Source: a virus
IMG/VR virus record: IMGVR_UViG_3300017963_000025
Coordinates: 1-64,000 of that record
Length of the DNA stretch: 64,000 bases
Strand: one strand, 5' to 3'
Shown one piece after another: positions 42,352 to 50,841 of the stretch; position 1 is the stretch's first letter, and every line of letters begins with the position of its first letter. Below the pieces are notes generated by a model, which made no database searches, had not been told where the DNA came from, and saw nothing but the letters and a program-made list of their open reading frames with translations. Both the position numbers and the translations under genes were made by a program.

Positions 42352-42885
42352 CATGTGGGAAGTCTGGAAACGCTATGCACAATCCGATTTGTGTGTGCGG
42401 ATACCATGCTTGTCCGATGTCCGTTGGTGCGGAACCAGGATGTGGCGGGCAGAAACAGAATCATGGTTGGCCGAGATAAAATCGTGGGGGGTCGAAATCC
42501 GGAATTAGAAATCCATACGTAAGCAAAGGAAATAACGATATACATAGTATGAGCATGAGTAATAATGCATAATCGTGGCAGGGAGACAAGCGTAACACCA
42601 GCAATACAAGCATAGCGCAGTAATAACGTAAGCATCAATGCTGTGGTCGTGGGAGTCGGGAAACTAACAGACAACAGGTAATAAGAAGAACAATAAGAAA
42701 TCGTGGGGTCGATAACAACAACTGGCAATTACACACATCCTTTACAAATTCACAGAACATATATTATATACGGAACAATAGCAACAAGCAACAGACAGTA
42801 TGTAATCACGGGATCGATCCACCATACAGCATAGCGGGAACCGACTGTATGTCGTGGAACATCTGTTTCACATTGAGCATTAAAC

Positions 42886-42950
42886 ATTGAAACATTTGTA
42901 AACATTTGTTGAAACATTTGTTGAAACATTTGTTGAAACATTTGTTGAAA
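42886..42950. repeat. 12-bp tandem repeat (iteron-like)
   Basis: AACATTTGTTGA occurs four times exactly (42901-42948), preceded by an imperfect unit. Direct 12-bp repeats are typical of initiator or partition protein binding. Confidence 0.85.
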
Positions 42951-43053
42951 AAAGCCTTACCGCTCAAACCTAGAGTATCAAGGGTTTACGTTAGCCAACC
43001 TAGCTTAGCCAACCTGGAAGAACATGCGAATCGTGTACAAAATAACCGAAAAC

Positions 43054-43077
43054 AACCCAATATGATTATATTGGGTT
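43054..43077. repeat. 10-bp stem hairpin
   Basis: AACCCAATAT and ATATTGGGTT form a perfect stem with a GATT loop, followed by ATATTTT. It could be a terminator or operator. Confidence 0.6.
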
Positions 43078-43389
43078 ATATTTTACACAAATGTACACGT
43101 AAAATGACGCGCTTTAGCGTGAAATCGTGCTTGCGTCATGCGTTTTAAGGCAATTGCGTCATGGATCACGATGCGAAAATCTCAGGCATACCCGGTGTTG
43201 CCAGCCCAGTGTAGTATACTTTCAATTGTGATGTCAATATGTTACGATTTATGGCAATCTTCAAGTTGACAATCTTTCAATTGCGGTATCCGTATGCGGT
43301 GGCGGGGTATTGCCCTTCCCGGAATTGACGCAATCATCCCATTTTTTCCGTATGGTTTCCGCCTGAAACCGGGAAAATCGCTTGTGTCA

Positions 43390-43523
43390 TTTTGCGTCAT
43401 GAACTTGATCTTGGCACTAATTTTTACAATTCTCGTAACTGACTGATATAATTGCAGATCGAAAATTTCTGAGACGCAGGGAAGGTCGTCTTGCTTTCTG
43501 CCATATTTTGCTGTTTTGCGTCA
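43390..43523. repeat. 135-bp diverged repeat, unit 1
   Basis: This unit begins with TTTGCGTCAT, holds TGATAT.ATT.CA.ATCGAAAATTT in the middle and ends with CTGTTTTGCGTCAT. A second unit with the same layout lies at 43735-43880. Confidence 0.65.
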
Positions 43524-43734
43524 TAAATCGGGGGAAATCGGGGTGTTTTTTCGCATTTTTTGGCTGATTTTGCCGGATTTTCTTGCTATTTTCCCTATCT
43601 CCGCCGGTTATTTCCTTATTTTTCCATTGGAATATTGGGAATTGATCCATACCCTATTTGGTATTGCTCCTGCTTTTCACTTATTCAGTAATATCAATGG
43701 GTTACGAATTCGAGTACATGGTGAAATCCCGTTG

Positions 43735-43880
43735 TTTTGCGTCATATTGCGTCAAAACCCGCTACTTTTTTCAAGTTATGGCTAACTTCCAGAACGTATT
43801 GATATGATTACAAATCGAAAATTTTGAGTCTACAGGGGTTGTCGCAAAATCACCTTGTGGTAACCCGCTGTTTTGCGTCA
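43735..43880. repeat. 135-bp diverged repeat, unit 2
   Basis: The order TTTTGCGTCAT, then TGATATGATTACAAATCG, then CTGTTTTGCGTCAT repeats that of unit 1 at 43390. Confidence 0.65.
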
Positions 43881-44001
43881 TTTTTTACCTGATTTCGGAG
43901 TGAATTGGAAACGGGAAACACGGGAGAAATGGGAACCGAACATTATTCTGCCAATGACTGGTTTAACAGAACAATGTTCGGCAAATTGCATTATACATAC
44001 G

Positions 44002-44047
44002 CAGAATAATATTCGGTATTGTTCTTGAATTGCCGAATATTATTCTG
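44002..44047. repeat. 15-bp perfect inverted repeat
   Basis: CAGAATAATATTCGG (44002-44016) is complementary to 44033-44047 with a 16-nt loop. A related half (CCGAACATTATTCTG) lies at about 43938, so several copies of one site may be present. Confidence 0.8.
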
Positions 44048-44264
44048 TGCTTAGATCGCTTTCAGATAACCATCCGCTTTCATCTCCGTTATCGTACCTG
44101 ATTTTATATTTTTCCCAAATGATTGGTTTTTTAAAAGCTGGTAGCGATCTGTTCTGTATGCATATTATTGTTGCCCCCATATTTTTATTCAACCCAGAAG
44201 CCATGTGTGCCGGTGACAAAATATCATGCCAAGTTTTTTATCCTGCGACCACGATCTTAGAAGA

Positions 44265-44415
44265 TCGTTGTCTTCCCCGATGGTATCCCCGCATCCGTCC
44301 GCGCTACAGGTAAATTTTCTGACGAAACACGGATCTGTGTGGTTGAGGGAAAAGCATCCGGAATCACAATAGTAGTGGTCAAATCGACAACACCGATAAT
44401 CCGGTGTCCTTATCC
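44265..44415 (-). pseudogene. Diverged duplicate of the 3' part of the 45466 gene
   Basis: The plus-strand text CCCCGATGGTATCCCCGCATCCGTCC matches the segment at 45475-45500, and the similarity continues for about 140 bases. It is a decayed copy of the end of the 45466 gene. Confidence 0.6.
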
Positions 44416-44460
44416 TATTATTTATATTATCACAAAAGAAGACTATTAAAAAGTTAAAAA

Positions 44461-44733
44461 TTACGCTTTCAAATGTTCTTTTATTATTTCAGCAAATTGT
44501 TCTTCAAGCTCATCAATTTCCTTTTCGATATTTAATGGGAACAATATTCTAAATGTGTGATAAATACGGCTTGGAAAGTCAAAATATCCATTATCACAAT
44601 GTTTGTCTATTTCGATATCAAATTCGTCTTCTTTCACTCCGATGTTTTCCGCAACGTTGGCGAGAACGGGATCGTCCGAAATTTCTTCCGCTGCAAAATA
44701 GCTGTAGCCCAATTTTGTGAATTCGTATCTCAT
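44461..44733 (-). CDS. Acidic protein of unknown function (minus strand)
   Basis: The 90-residue protein has an AAAAGGAGG site on the minus strand. It is strongly acidic in its C-terminal half (EKEIDELEEQFAEIIKEHLKA). No family is recognised. A palindrome copy lies 40 bp upstream of its start. Confidence 0.6.
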   Translation of the reverse strand: MRYEFTKLGYSYFAAEEISDDPVLANVAENIGVKEDEFDIEIDKHCDNGYFDFPSRIYHTFRILFPLNIEKEIDELEEQFAEIIKEHLKA

Positions 44734-44772
44734 GATACCTCCTTTTCTGTCAGGGTAAATCCAAGGGTGTCA

Positions 44773-44790
44773 TCCGCAAACGTTTGCGGA
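44773..44790. repeat. 18-bp palindrome copy 13 (exact)
   Basis: This exact copy lies upstream of the leftward 44461 gene, just beyond its ribosome binding site region. Confidence 0.95.
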
Positions 44791-44851
44791 TTTTTCTGTT
44801 GATTCGCTGAGACATTCCGCCCAGCTTGCCCGTCTGGCCATGACGGCAAAA

Positions 44852-45178
44852 TTATACTCTGCCAAACAAAATGTCAATCGGGTTAACACCGGTCATATCC
44901 TGTCTTTCCTCCAAATCTTCCTTGTCCAAGGTGATTTCATACCCTGCCAATTCATTTCTGTGAAAATCAAGGCTGTGCTGCGTGTTTCGTATGATAGATG
45001 CCTTGGTCTGGCCAATTACTCCGGGGAACAAGTGACCAAACTTTGCCACTGCTTCTTTGGCCGACATTTTTTTAACTTCGGCAAGTCTGCTTTCCAGGGT
45101 GTTGATGATTTCTCTCAATCTCAGGGTTTCTTCAAAATTTTCTATCCCGTAGATTTTTGTTTCGGTTGCGTTTGTCAT
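44852..45178 (-). CDS. Helical protein of unknown function (minus strand)
   Basis: The 108-residue protein is mostly helical (RLREIINTLESRLAEVKKMSAKEAVAKFGHLF). It follows an AAAAAGGGGGT site and the promoter at 45224. Confidence 0.6.
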   Translation of the reverse strand: MTNATETKIYGIENFEETLRLREIINTLESRLAEVKKMSAKEAVAKFGHLFPGVIGQTKASIIRNTQHSLDFHRNELAGYEITLDKEDLEERQDMTGVNPIDILFGRV

Positions 45179-45223
45179 GTCGACCCCCTTTTTGGTTAGT
45201 GTGTTTCCCCGTTACTGAAATAT

Positions 45224-45252
45224 ATAATAATTCCTTTTAAGGAAATTGTCAA
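45224..45252 (-). promoter_or_regulatory. Promoter cassette copy C (leftward)
   Basis: TTGACA and TATTAT lie 17 bp apart on the minus strand with the spacer ATTTCCTTAAAAGGAAT. A T-rich stretch upstream matches the other cassette copies. Confidence 0.85.
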
Positions 45253-45349
45253 GCATTATTTTTCATATTTTTTATTTTTTTTACATGATAACCGTCCAAG
45301 GCCATCCTGGCCACACGGTCAGGGGGCCATTCCGACAGAAATTCGTTCC

Positions 45350-45368
45350 AGCCCGCTCGAAGCGGGCT
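45350..45368. terminator. Short GC-rich hairpin
   Basis: AGCCCGCT and AGCGGGCT form an 8-bp stem with a CGA loop between two leftward cassettes, like the hairpin at 41287. Confidence 0.4.
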
Positions 45369-45374
45369 ACTTTG

Positions 45375-45392
45375 TCCGCAAACGTTTGCGGG
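45375..45392. repeat. 18-bp palindrome copy 14 (one mismatch)
   Basis: The last base is G instead of A (TCCGCAAACGTTTGCGGG). It lies about 120 bp upstream of the leftward promoter at 45224. Confidence 0.85.
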
Positions 45393-45465
45393 GTTATATT
45401 GACATGTGTTTTATCTGTTCGGCAAGTATGGCGCATCGCTCTCTTATTTTTATATATCCAATGCG

Positions 45466-45876
45466 CTATTCTCCCCCGATAGTATGCCCGCATCCGTCCA
45501 CGCCACAGGTGAGTTTTCTGGCAAAACACGGATATGTGTGGTCAAGAGAAAAGCATCTGTAATGGCAATAGTGTTGAAAAAAATTACACCAGTAATCCGG
45601 TGCAAGGTTTGCACACATTTTTTTGCTCAGAAATTTTTCAACAGCATCAACGTCACTATGAGCCATAAAAAATGAGAATTTTTCATGACCAAACTGATAA
45701 TCGAAAAGCATGTAATCGTATATTTCAGGTGGTTTGATTGTCAAGCCTTGGGGGAAACGCAATGAAAATTCCGTATCAGGCCATGCGGCTACAAAAAATC
45801 GCCCTATTACCGTAATCTTTTCTCCGTGCTTCGGTCCTCCGATACAATACGCCGTTACTTTTTGGGCATTTTCCAT
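45466..45876 (-). CDS. Protein of unknown function (minus strand)
   Basis: The 136-residue protein begins MENAQKVTAYCIGGPKHGEKITVIG, a start resembling small hypothetical phage proteins with a beta-rich first half. Its last third is Cys- and His-rich and partly duplicated at 44265. An AAAGGAGAG site precedes it. Confidence 0.5.
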   Translation of the reverse strand: MENAQKVTAYCIGGPKHGEKITVIGRFFVAAWPDTEFSLRFPQGLTIKPPEIYDYMLFDYQFGHEKFSFFMAHSDVDAVEKFLSKKMCANLAPDYWCNFFQHYCHYRCFSLDHTYPCFARKLTCGVDGCGHTIGGE

Positions 45877-45893
45877 TTGACTCTCCTTTTTTG

Positions 45894-46154
45894 TCAGAAT
45901 TCAAGCCAACCCGTGCGGCGGGATTTTTTGTATTGATTTGCAGCTCCGCCCCATTCCAATAGCCACCCAAATTCCCGATCAAATACCCGCCCGCACCTGG
46001 TTTCAAATAATTCCCTTTCTTCCCCTTCGCACAACGAGAAAAATGATCTTTTTACAATTGCCGAATTTCGAGAATATAAACCACTCCCACATTTTAGATA
46101 ATATGCTATTTTTTTCCCGTTATATATTTTCACAGCTTTACCTCCCATGTCCAT
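45894..46154 (-). CDS. Protein of unknown function (minus strand)
   Basis: The 86-residue protein starts at ATG 46154 or 46148 after AAGGGGG. It is basic at the start and contains CGRVFDREFGWLLEW. It is the first gene after the promoter at 46201. No family is recognised. Confidence 0.5.
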   Translation of the reverse strand: MDMGGKAVKIYNGKKIAYYLKCGSGLYSRNSAIVKRSFFSLCEGEERELFETRCGRVFDREFGWLLEWGGAANQYKKSRRTGWLEF

Positions 46155-46200
46155 GTGTCGGCCCCCTTGTGGTTAAGTGTTTTCCCCATGTTCTGAGTAT

Positions 46201-46229
46201 ATAATAATTCCTTTTAAGGCAATTGTCAA
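46201..46229 (-). promoter_or_regulatory. Promoter cassette copy D (leftward)
   Basis: TTGACA and TATTAT lie 17 bp apart on the minus strand with the spacer ATTGCCTTAAAAGGAAT. It forms a divergent pair with copy B at 46323. Confidence 0.85.
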
Positions 46230-46322
46230 GTATTATTTTTCATATAACCGAATATTTGCGAGAGAGCGTTATTTTGATGGTGTACATCCGTGTAAAAAAA
46301 ATAAAAATATGAAAAATAATAC

Positions 46323-46351
46323 TTGACAATTGCCTTAAAAGGAATTATTAT
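46323..46351 (+). promoter_or_regulatory. Promoter cassette copy B (rightward)
   Basis: TTGACA and TATTAT lie 17 bp apart with the same spacer as copies A and D. It begins the long rightward accessory operon. Confidence 0.85.
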
Positions 46352-46396
46352 ATATTCCAGACAGCGAGAGAAACCGACAACCACGGGAGAAAGACA

Positions 46397-46840
46397 ATGA
46401 AAAAGCAATCCGCTATTGGAAAAATTCTGAGGGACATCCATACAAGTTATGTTACCGGAAAACCTCTTGATATGCGTCGTCATCCGGCCCATGTTAAAAC
46501 CAGGGTCATAGATTTTGGTTGGATGATCCATAGTGACACCGGACGATGGTACGGGAATCTTGTTCGGGATTGTTACCAACGTCTTTCCACTGCGGAATTG
46601 TATGAAATATTTTTGGATATGGTCCGTGATCTGGGACCGGAATATGTCGGCGGGATGATAAGAACATCCGACATATGGGATAGCGTTCTTAACGTATCCG
46701 CAGACAAAGCAAATAGGCGGTTGGATATCATGCAATATCTTGAAAGGCTTGACCGTAACGGGTATATCGTATTCCAATATGCCGGAGACGTATGGTCAAT
46801 AACCATTATTAGGGAGGGGAAAATCAATGACCATATTTGA
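46397..46840 (+). CDS. Protein of unknown function
   Basis: The 147-residue protein is basic. The segment AELYEIFLDMVRDLGPEYVGGM...IMQYLERLDRNGYI resembles a helical DNA-binding or wing-like domain, but is not assigned. It is coupled to the next gene by overlap and driven by copy B. Confidence 0.55.
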   Translation: MKKQSAIGKILRDIHTSYVTGKPLDMRRHPAHVKTRVIDFGWMIHSDTGRWYGNLVRDCYQRLSTAELYEIFLDMVRDLGPEYVGGMIRTSDIWDSVLNVSADKANRRLDIMQYLERLDRNGYIVFQYAGDVWSITIIREGKINDHI

Positions 46841-48098
46841 GGAAAGCGGATACATACTGGAAAACAGATTGGCTGATTTCCAAAAGTCAGTCAAAACCCT
46901 GAATAGGCGATTCACCAAAAAGGGAATATCAACGGTCAAAATCGAAGTTGGCGAGGTTGAAACAAGTGAAATCAATCTTCCCACAAGTGATGACGGGGAT
47001 GATCATACCGCTATCCGTGAATTCGTTACGATCCGTGAAGTGTTCGTGAAAATTACGTGGGAAGCCGAACTGTGTATTTCCGGTTATAAATTGGTTTCGG
47101 CGTTGGAAAATGTCGAGGACAAAATTTTTGCAAACAACGTCCCCAAAGAAGCACTCCTGGAAATGCCGGCAAAGATTGTTTGTGACCATTGCGGCACCAA
47201 CCGCCGCCGCCGCCGCTATGCCTATGTGTTGGAAAATACGGAAACCGGAAAGCAGATTATGGTAGGCAAACAATGTCTCCGGGATTTCCTTGGACACGAT
47301 CCCGCGCTGCTAATCGAGGCAGCGGCGTTCAAGTTTGATCTTCGTGACTTTGGTTTGCCCGATGACGATGATTACGGATCATCTTACAACCGAGGTGATG
47401 TCTCTTTCGGTCTTATAAAATATTTGTCGGTTTCATTCGGCGTAATCGACAAATACGGCTATGTCAGGGCATCGGACCCCGACAAAAGGCCGACACGAGA
47501 CAGGGTAAACAGTCATATCGGCCAATCATTGGACAGACGCGGAACGACAGAACAGGAAAGGTCCGAGTTTTCCGATATCTCTGAAAGAGCAAAGAAATAC
47601 TCGGACAAAATTGATACGGTGATTGGTTATTTTGAATCAATCACCGAGGACGCGAATAACAGCTACCTTCATAATATCAGAAATATTCTGGAAATGGGCA
47701 GTGTGCCGAAAAAATATTCAGGATATGTGGTTTCCATGCCAAGTGTGTGGCTTCGGCATGAGGAAAAAATGAGGGCGGAATCGGACAATACTTCCGAATT
47801 TGTGGGCAAACCAAAAGAACGGCTAAGAGATTTGCAACTGATGGTTAAAGGTGTAAGGGCTTTTGACGGTGCATACGGCCCCACCTATCTTTACACATTT
47901 TCGGATGAAACCGGAAACCTGTTTAAGTGGTTTTCGAGTAAATACGCCGGGTTGGAAACAGAAGACGAGGTGACCCTTGACGGCACCGTAAGGAATCATG
48001 TCACAGACAGGTATATGAACAACCAACACGTAACCGTGCTGACTCGGTGCAAACTTTACGAATCAAACCAGAGAAAGGGGGGATGCCATGCAACATAA
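46827..48098 (+). CDS. Large accessory protein with zinc finger
   Basis: This 423-residue protein has a central motif CDHCGTNRRRRRYAYVLEN..TGKQIMVGKQCLRDFLGHDP near residues 110-150, a pattern known from plasmid and phage accessory proteins of unknown function. The ends are helical. The start overlaps the previous gene. Confidence 0.65.
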   Translation: MTIFEESGYILENRLADFQKSVKTLNRRFTKKGISTVKIEVGEVETSEINLPTSDDGDDHTAIREFVTIREVFVKITWEAELCISGYKLVSALENVEDKIFANNVPKEALLEMPAKIVCDHCGTNRRRRRYAYVLENTETGKQIMVGKQCLRDFLGHDPALLIEAAAFKFDLRDFGLPDDDDYGSSYNRGDVSFGLIKYLSVSFGVIDKYGYVRASDPDKRPTRDRVNSHIGQSLDRRGTTEQERSEFSDISERAKKYSDKIDTVIGYFESITEDANNSYLHNIRNILEMGSVPKKYSGYVVSMPSVWLRHEEKMRAESDNTSEFVGKPKERLRDLQLMVKGVRAFDGAYGPTYLYTFSDETGNLFKWFSSKYAGLETEDEVTLDGTVRNHVTDRYMNNQHVTVLTRCKLYESNQRKGGCHAT

Positions 48099-48110
48099 AT
48101 AACGGCAAGA

Positions 48111-48172
48111 CCGGGGAAATTTAAAACCAAACTCGGACGAACCCAAACTGTTCACGCAAAACAGTCCCCGGT
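48111..48172. repeat. Inverted repeat in intergenic gap
   Basis: GACCGGGGA and TCCCCGGTC flank about 45 bases upstream of the methyltransferase gene. It could form a large hairpin. Confidence 0.4.
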
Positions 48173-48376
48173 CGAACCGTGATGTCAAAAACGTATTTGT
48201 CACACGGTGAGGAGAAAAGAATGGTCGAAAACTTTTTGCTTGTCACACGAAAAGCGGATATTACATTCCTTACCATATTTTCACCATGTATTCGGATTTT
48301 TCATGTCCCCCCTACCAAACGGGGACTAAAATTATATGATATTTTGAATCGATTTTTCCTGTTGGGAGATAGCGCT

Positions 48377-49948
48377 GTGAATAAACAAAAGTATGAATTT
48401 GAGGACGAACCTATCAGGGGATATCCTGAACTCAGATGGCAGGGGAAACGTCCTTTCCGGTCCACCCAGTTTTACCCGGCTCAGTTGAAGGAAACGTACG
48501 GGAAACCTGTGGACGGATGGCTTAACAGGATATATTGGGGAGACAATCATCAAGTTATGAGTCACCTAATGAAGGAATTCAGGGGAAAAGTGCAGTTGAT
48601 TTATATAGATCCTCCGTTTAACAGCAAGGCGGAGTATAAAAAGAAAGTGATTTTGAAAGGAAAGCACCATTCGGTATTTGAAGAGAAACAATATACTGAT
48701 ATCTGGACAAACGATGATTATTTGCAGTTCATGTATGAACGATTGATATTATGCCGAGAATTGCTATCTGATCAAGGAAGCATATATATTCATTTAGGCC
48801 CAAATATAAGCCATTATGTAAAAACAATAGTCGATGGAGTTTTCGGCCCTTCAAATTTTTTAAATGAATTAATTTGGAAAAGAGCTTTCGGTCATAGTGA
48901 TTCAGGAAAATTTGGAGCTATTCATGATATAATTTTATTTTATGGAAAAAACAAACAAAGGATATGGAATAAACTTTTCCAGAAACCTGATAAAGAATAT
49001 ATTAACCGTTTCTTTGATAGTTATGACAAAGAAAGAAACGAGAGATACCAGCGGCTTAGTCTCTCGGCAGGGGGATTGACAGGAGGAGGTTATGACTATG
49101 AGTACAAGGGAGTACGAACAAACTGGCGATGTCCACTTTCCACTTTAAAAAAGCATGATAAAGAAAAAAGGCTGCATTGGCCAAAAAATGGCGGTGTACC
49201 ACGCTTGAAGAAATATGAAAGCGAATACAAAGGGATGCCTATACAAGACTTATGGCTCGACATTAGTAAGATTCATAATCAGTCTCCAGAACTATACGGT
49301 TATCCTACTCAAAAGCCAGAAGCTCTTCTCGAACGTATAATCATGGCCTCTTCCAACCCAAGTGATCTTGTCTTGGATTGTTTCATGGGGTCCGGAACAA
49401 CACAAGCCGTTGCAATGAAACTCGGTCGCCGCTTTATCGGAGCCGACATCAATCTCGGCGCTATTCAGATAACCACAAAGCGCCTCCTGTCCGTGGCCGC
49501 CAATCTGAAACAGCAAAACGCCCAGGTCCAAATCGATACCGATTCAGATGATGATTTGATCCATTACACCGGCTTTTCCGTGTACAACGTGGAAATTCTC
49601 CGGGATGAAGCAAATCTCGAATTCAAGCGGGACTCTGAGGCGAAAGTCATTGTGAGCAATGGTAAACTGGTCATTGAACAGTTTTATCCCATGAATCTTC
49701 TACAAAAACTAAGTCTGTTCGAAGAAAATGTCGAAGACTGGCGAGAACTTACGGAATCCGTCATGGTCGACTGGAATTATGACGGTGATGTATTGCGGCC
49801 GGAAATCACCGACATTCCGGGAAAGAACAAACTGGTCAAAGGCGAGTACAAAATCCCGAAAAAGTATAGCAGAATAAGAGTTAAGATAACTGATATGCTG
49901 TCGGAACACTGGGAAGGCGATGTGTCAATGGCTATGCGCGGTCAATAG
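48377..49948 (+). CDS. Amino DNA methyltransferase (beta class, type III Mod-like)
   Basis: The 523-residue enzyme has motif IV YIDPPFNSKAEY near residue 77, then motif I LDCFMGSGTTQAVAMKLGRRFIGADI near 337, the order of beta-class N6-adenine or N4-cytosine methyltransferases. GTG at 48377 with GGGAGA upstream is chosen; the 66 codons before it look non-coding. The central part uses AGA, ATA and other AT-rich codons unlike its neighbours, suggesting recent transfer. No restriction subunit is adjacent, so it is probably an orphan enzyme. Confidence 0.85.
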   Translation: MNKQKYEFEDEPIRGYPELRWQGKRPFRSTQFYPAQLKETYGKPVDGWLNRIYWGDNHQVMSHLMKEFRGKVQLIYIDPPFNSKAEYKKKVILKGKHHSVFEEKQYTDIWTNDDYLQFMYERLILCRELLSDQGSIYIHLGPNISHYVKTIVDGVFGPSNFLNELIWKRAFGHSDSGKFGAIHDIILFYGKNKQRIWNKLFQKPDKEYINRFFDSYDKERNERYQRLSLSAGGLTGGGYDYEYKGVRTNWRCPLSTLKKHDKEKRLHWPKNGGVPRLKKYESEYKGMPIQDLWLDISKIHNQSPELYGYPTQKPEALLERIIMASSNPSDLVLDCFMGSGTTQAVAMKLGRRFIGADINLGAIQITTKRLLSVAANLKQQNAQVQIDTDSDDDLIHYTGFSVYNVEILRDEANLEFKRDSEAKVIVSNGKLVIEQFYPMNLLQKLSLFEENVEDWRELTESVMVDWNYDGDVLRPEITDIPGKNKLVKGEYKIPKKYSRIRVKITDMLSEHWEGDVSMAMRGQ

Positions 49949-50078
49949 GAATGAGTGTGAATCGAATTGATGCGAATATTGTGAATTGAAAGAAACGGAC
50001 AAGGGAAGGTATGTCCTTCTGTCCTCTTCACTTTCCCAATTCTTTTGAAAAAAACTAAAAAAATATGAAAAATAATGC

Positions 50079-50107
50079 TTGACAATTGCCTTAAAAGGAA
50101 TTATTAT
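50079..50107 (+). promoter_or_regulatory. Promoter cassette copy E (rightward)
   Basis: TTGACA and TATTAT lie 17 bp apart with the same spacer as copies A, B and D. The palindrome copy 15 lies in the predicted leader 43 bp downstream. Confidence 0.85.
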
Positions 50108-50149
50108 ATATTTCAGACAGCGAGAGAAACCCAAAACAAAAAGGATATG

Positions 50150-50167
50150 TCCGCAAACGTTTGCGGA
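50150..50167. repeat. 18-bp palindrome copy 15 (exact, in transcript leader)
   Basis: This exact copy lies between promoter E and the ribosome binding site of the 50185 gene. Confidence 0.95.
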
Positions 50168-50184
50168 CAGAAAAGGAGGGTCAA

Positions 50185-50481
50185 ATGAATAGGTTAAAAA
50201 AAATTTATTCGGATTGTAAAGTCTTGGGTTTGAGTCAAATGATAGTGGATGGTTCCAAATGGTATGATACACAGGTGACTGATTTTAATGATATTATGAT
50301 TATTGCCGAACGAGGCTGTGATGGCCTCGGGCGCAAAATTCGCAAAATGGCATTGTCTTTACAAGACATTGATGGCTGCCAAAAACTTGTTGATTTTGAC
50401 CCGGAAGAAATTTTGCTTATTTACGGTGATCAAATAAAAAAAAGAGAGAATTCGGATACCGACGTATGGAGGGAAATATGA
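50185..50481 (+). CDS. Protein of unknown function
   Basis: The 98-residue protein starts at ATG after AAAAGGAGGG. It is mixed and charged, with FNDIMIIAERGCDGLGRKIRKMALSLQ. The next gene overlaps its end. Confidence 0.6.
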   Translation: MNRLKKIYSDCKVLGLSQMIVDGSKWYDTQVTDFNDIMIIAERGCDGLGRKIRKMALSLQDIDGCQKLVDFDPEEILLIYGDQIKKRENSDTDVWREI

Positions 50482-50750
50482 TGATCTGCTATGCACTCAT
50501 TAACAAACAGAAACGATATGCCAGTCGGGTACAGTGTGACCGTTCGTTTGTCGAATCCGTAATGTTGAACCATGATGTGCTTCGCGGGATGTGCAAAATA
50601 GAATTCGGCGCTCATCCGGTAATATTCGATTCCTTAACGGAAGTGAAGAAAATTGCCACACATAAAGGATTGCGCGTGGTCACGCTGAAAAAATGGTTTA
50701 CCGACTTTATAGAGGGAAAATCAAAGCAGATTTTAAGTGAGTCAACGTGA
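50478..50750 (+). CDS. Protein of unknown function
   Basis: The 90-residue protein starts at ATG 50478 after GGAGGG. It reads MMICYALINKQKRYASRVQCDRSFVESVMLN, a basic, alpha/beta pattern. No family is recognised. Confidence 0.55.
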   Translation: MMICYALINKQKRYASRVQCDRSFVESVMLNHDVLRGMCKIEFGAHPVIFDSLTEVKKIATHKGLRVVTLKKWFTDFIEGKSKQILSEST

Positions 50751-50841
50751 GATGAGAAAACCAAACTTTATGAGTCACCCATATTAGATAAGTGAGGCCG
50801 AAATCTTAAAGACGCCGTAAGCAAACGGAGGAATATTACAT

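Larger units (their letters stand above)
43105..43880. repeat. Nine GCGTCA motifs
   Basis: GCGTCA occurs at 43133, 43156, 43394, 43518, 43739, 43749 and 43875, and inverted at 43105 and 43326. Most are preceded by TTTT or ATT and followed by T. About 0.4 copies would be expected by chance. Confidence 0.7.
42194..44264. other. About 2.1 kb without credible genes, repeat-rich
   Basis: No frame here has both a ribosome binding site and a plausible protein. The stretch contains palindrome copy 12, a 12-bp tandem repeat, several perfect hairpins, nine GCGTCA motifs and a diverged 135-bp duplication. It separates two leftward gene cassettes and may be a control, partition or origin region. Confidence 0.6.

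Noticed and set aside
42162-42728. Long minus-strand frame in the non-coding block
   Set aside because: Low-complexity, no ribosome binding site, and it spans a palindrome copy; it is probably chance.
42906-43148. Frame with repeated KHLLKHLL
   Set aside because: The repeat in the protein is only the 12-bp tandem DNA repeat read in frame; no ribosome binding site is present.
44047-44313. Frame of 88 codons on the plus strand
   Set aside because: It overlaps the diverged duplicate of a minus-strand gene and an inverted repeat; no ribosome binding site.
41690-50130. Mobile-element explanation for the promoter cassettes
   Set aside because: No transposase, no terminal inverted repeats and no target duplications are visible around the copies.
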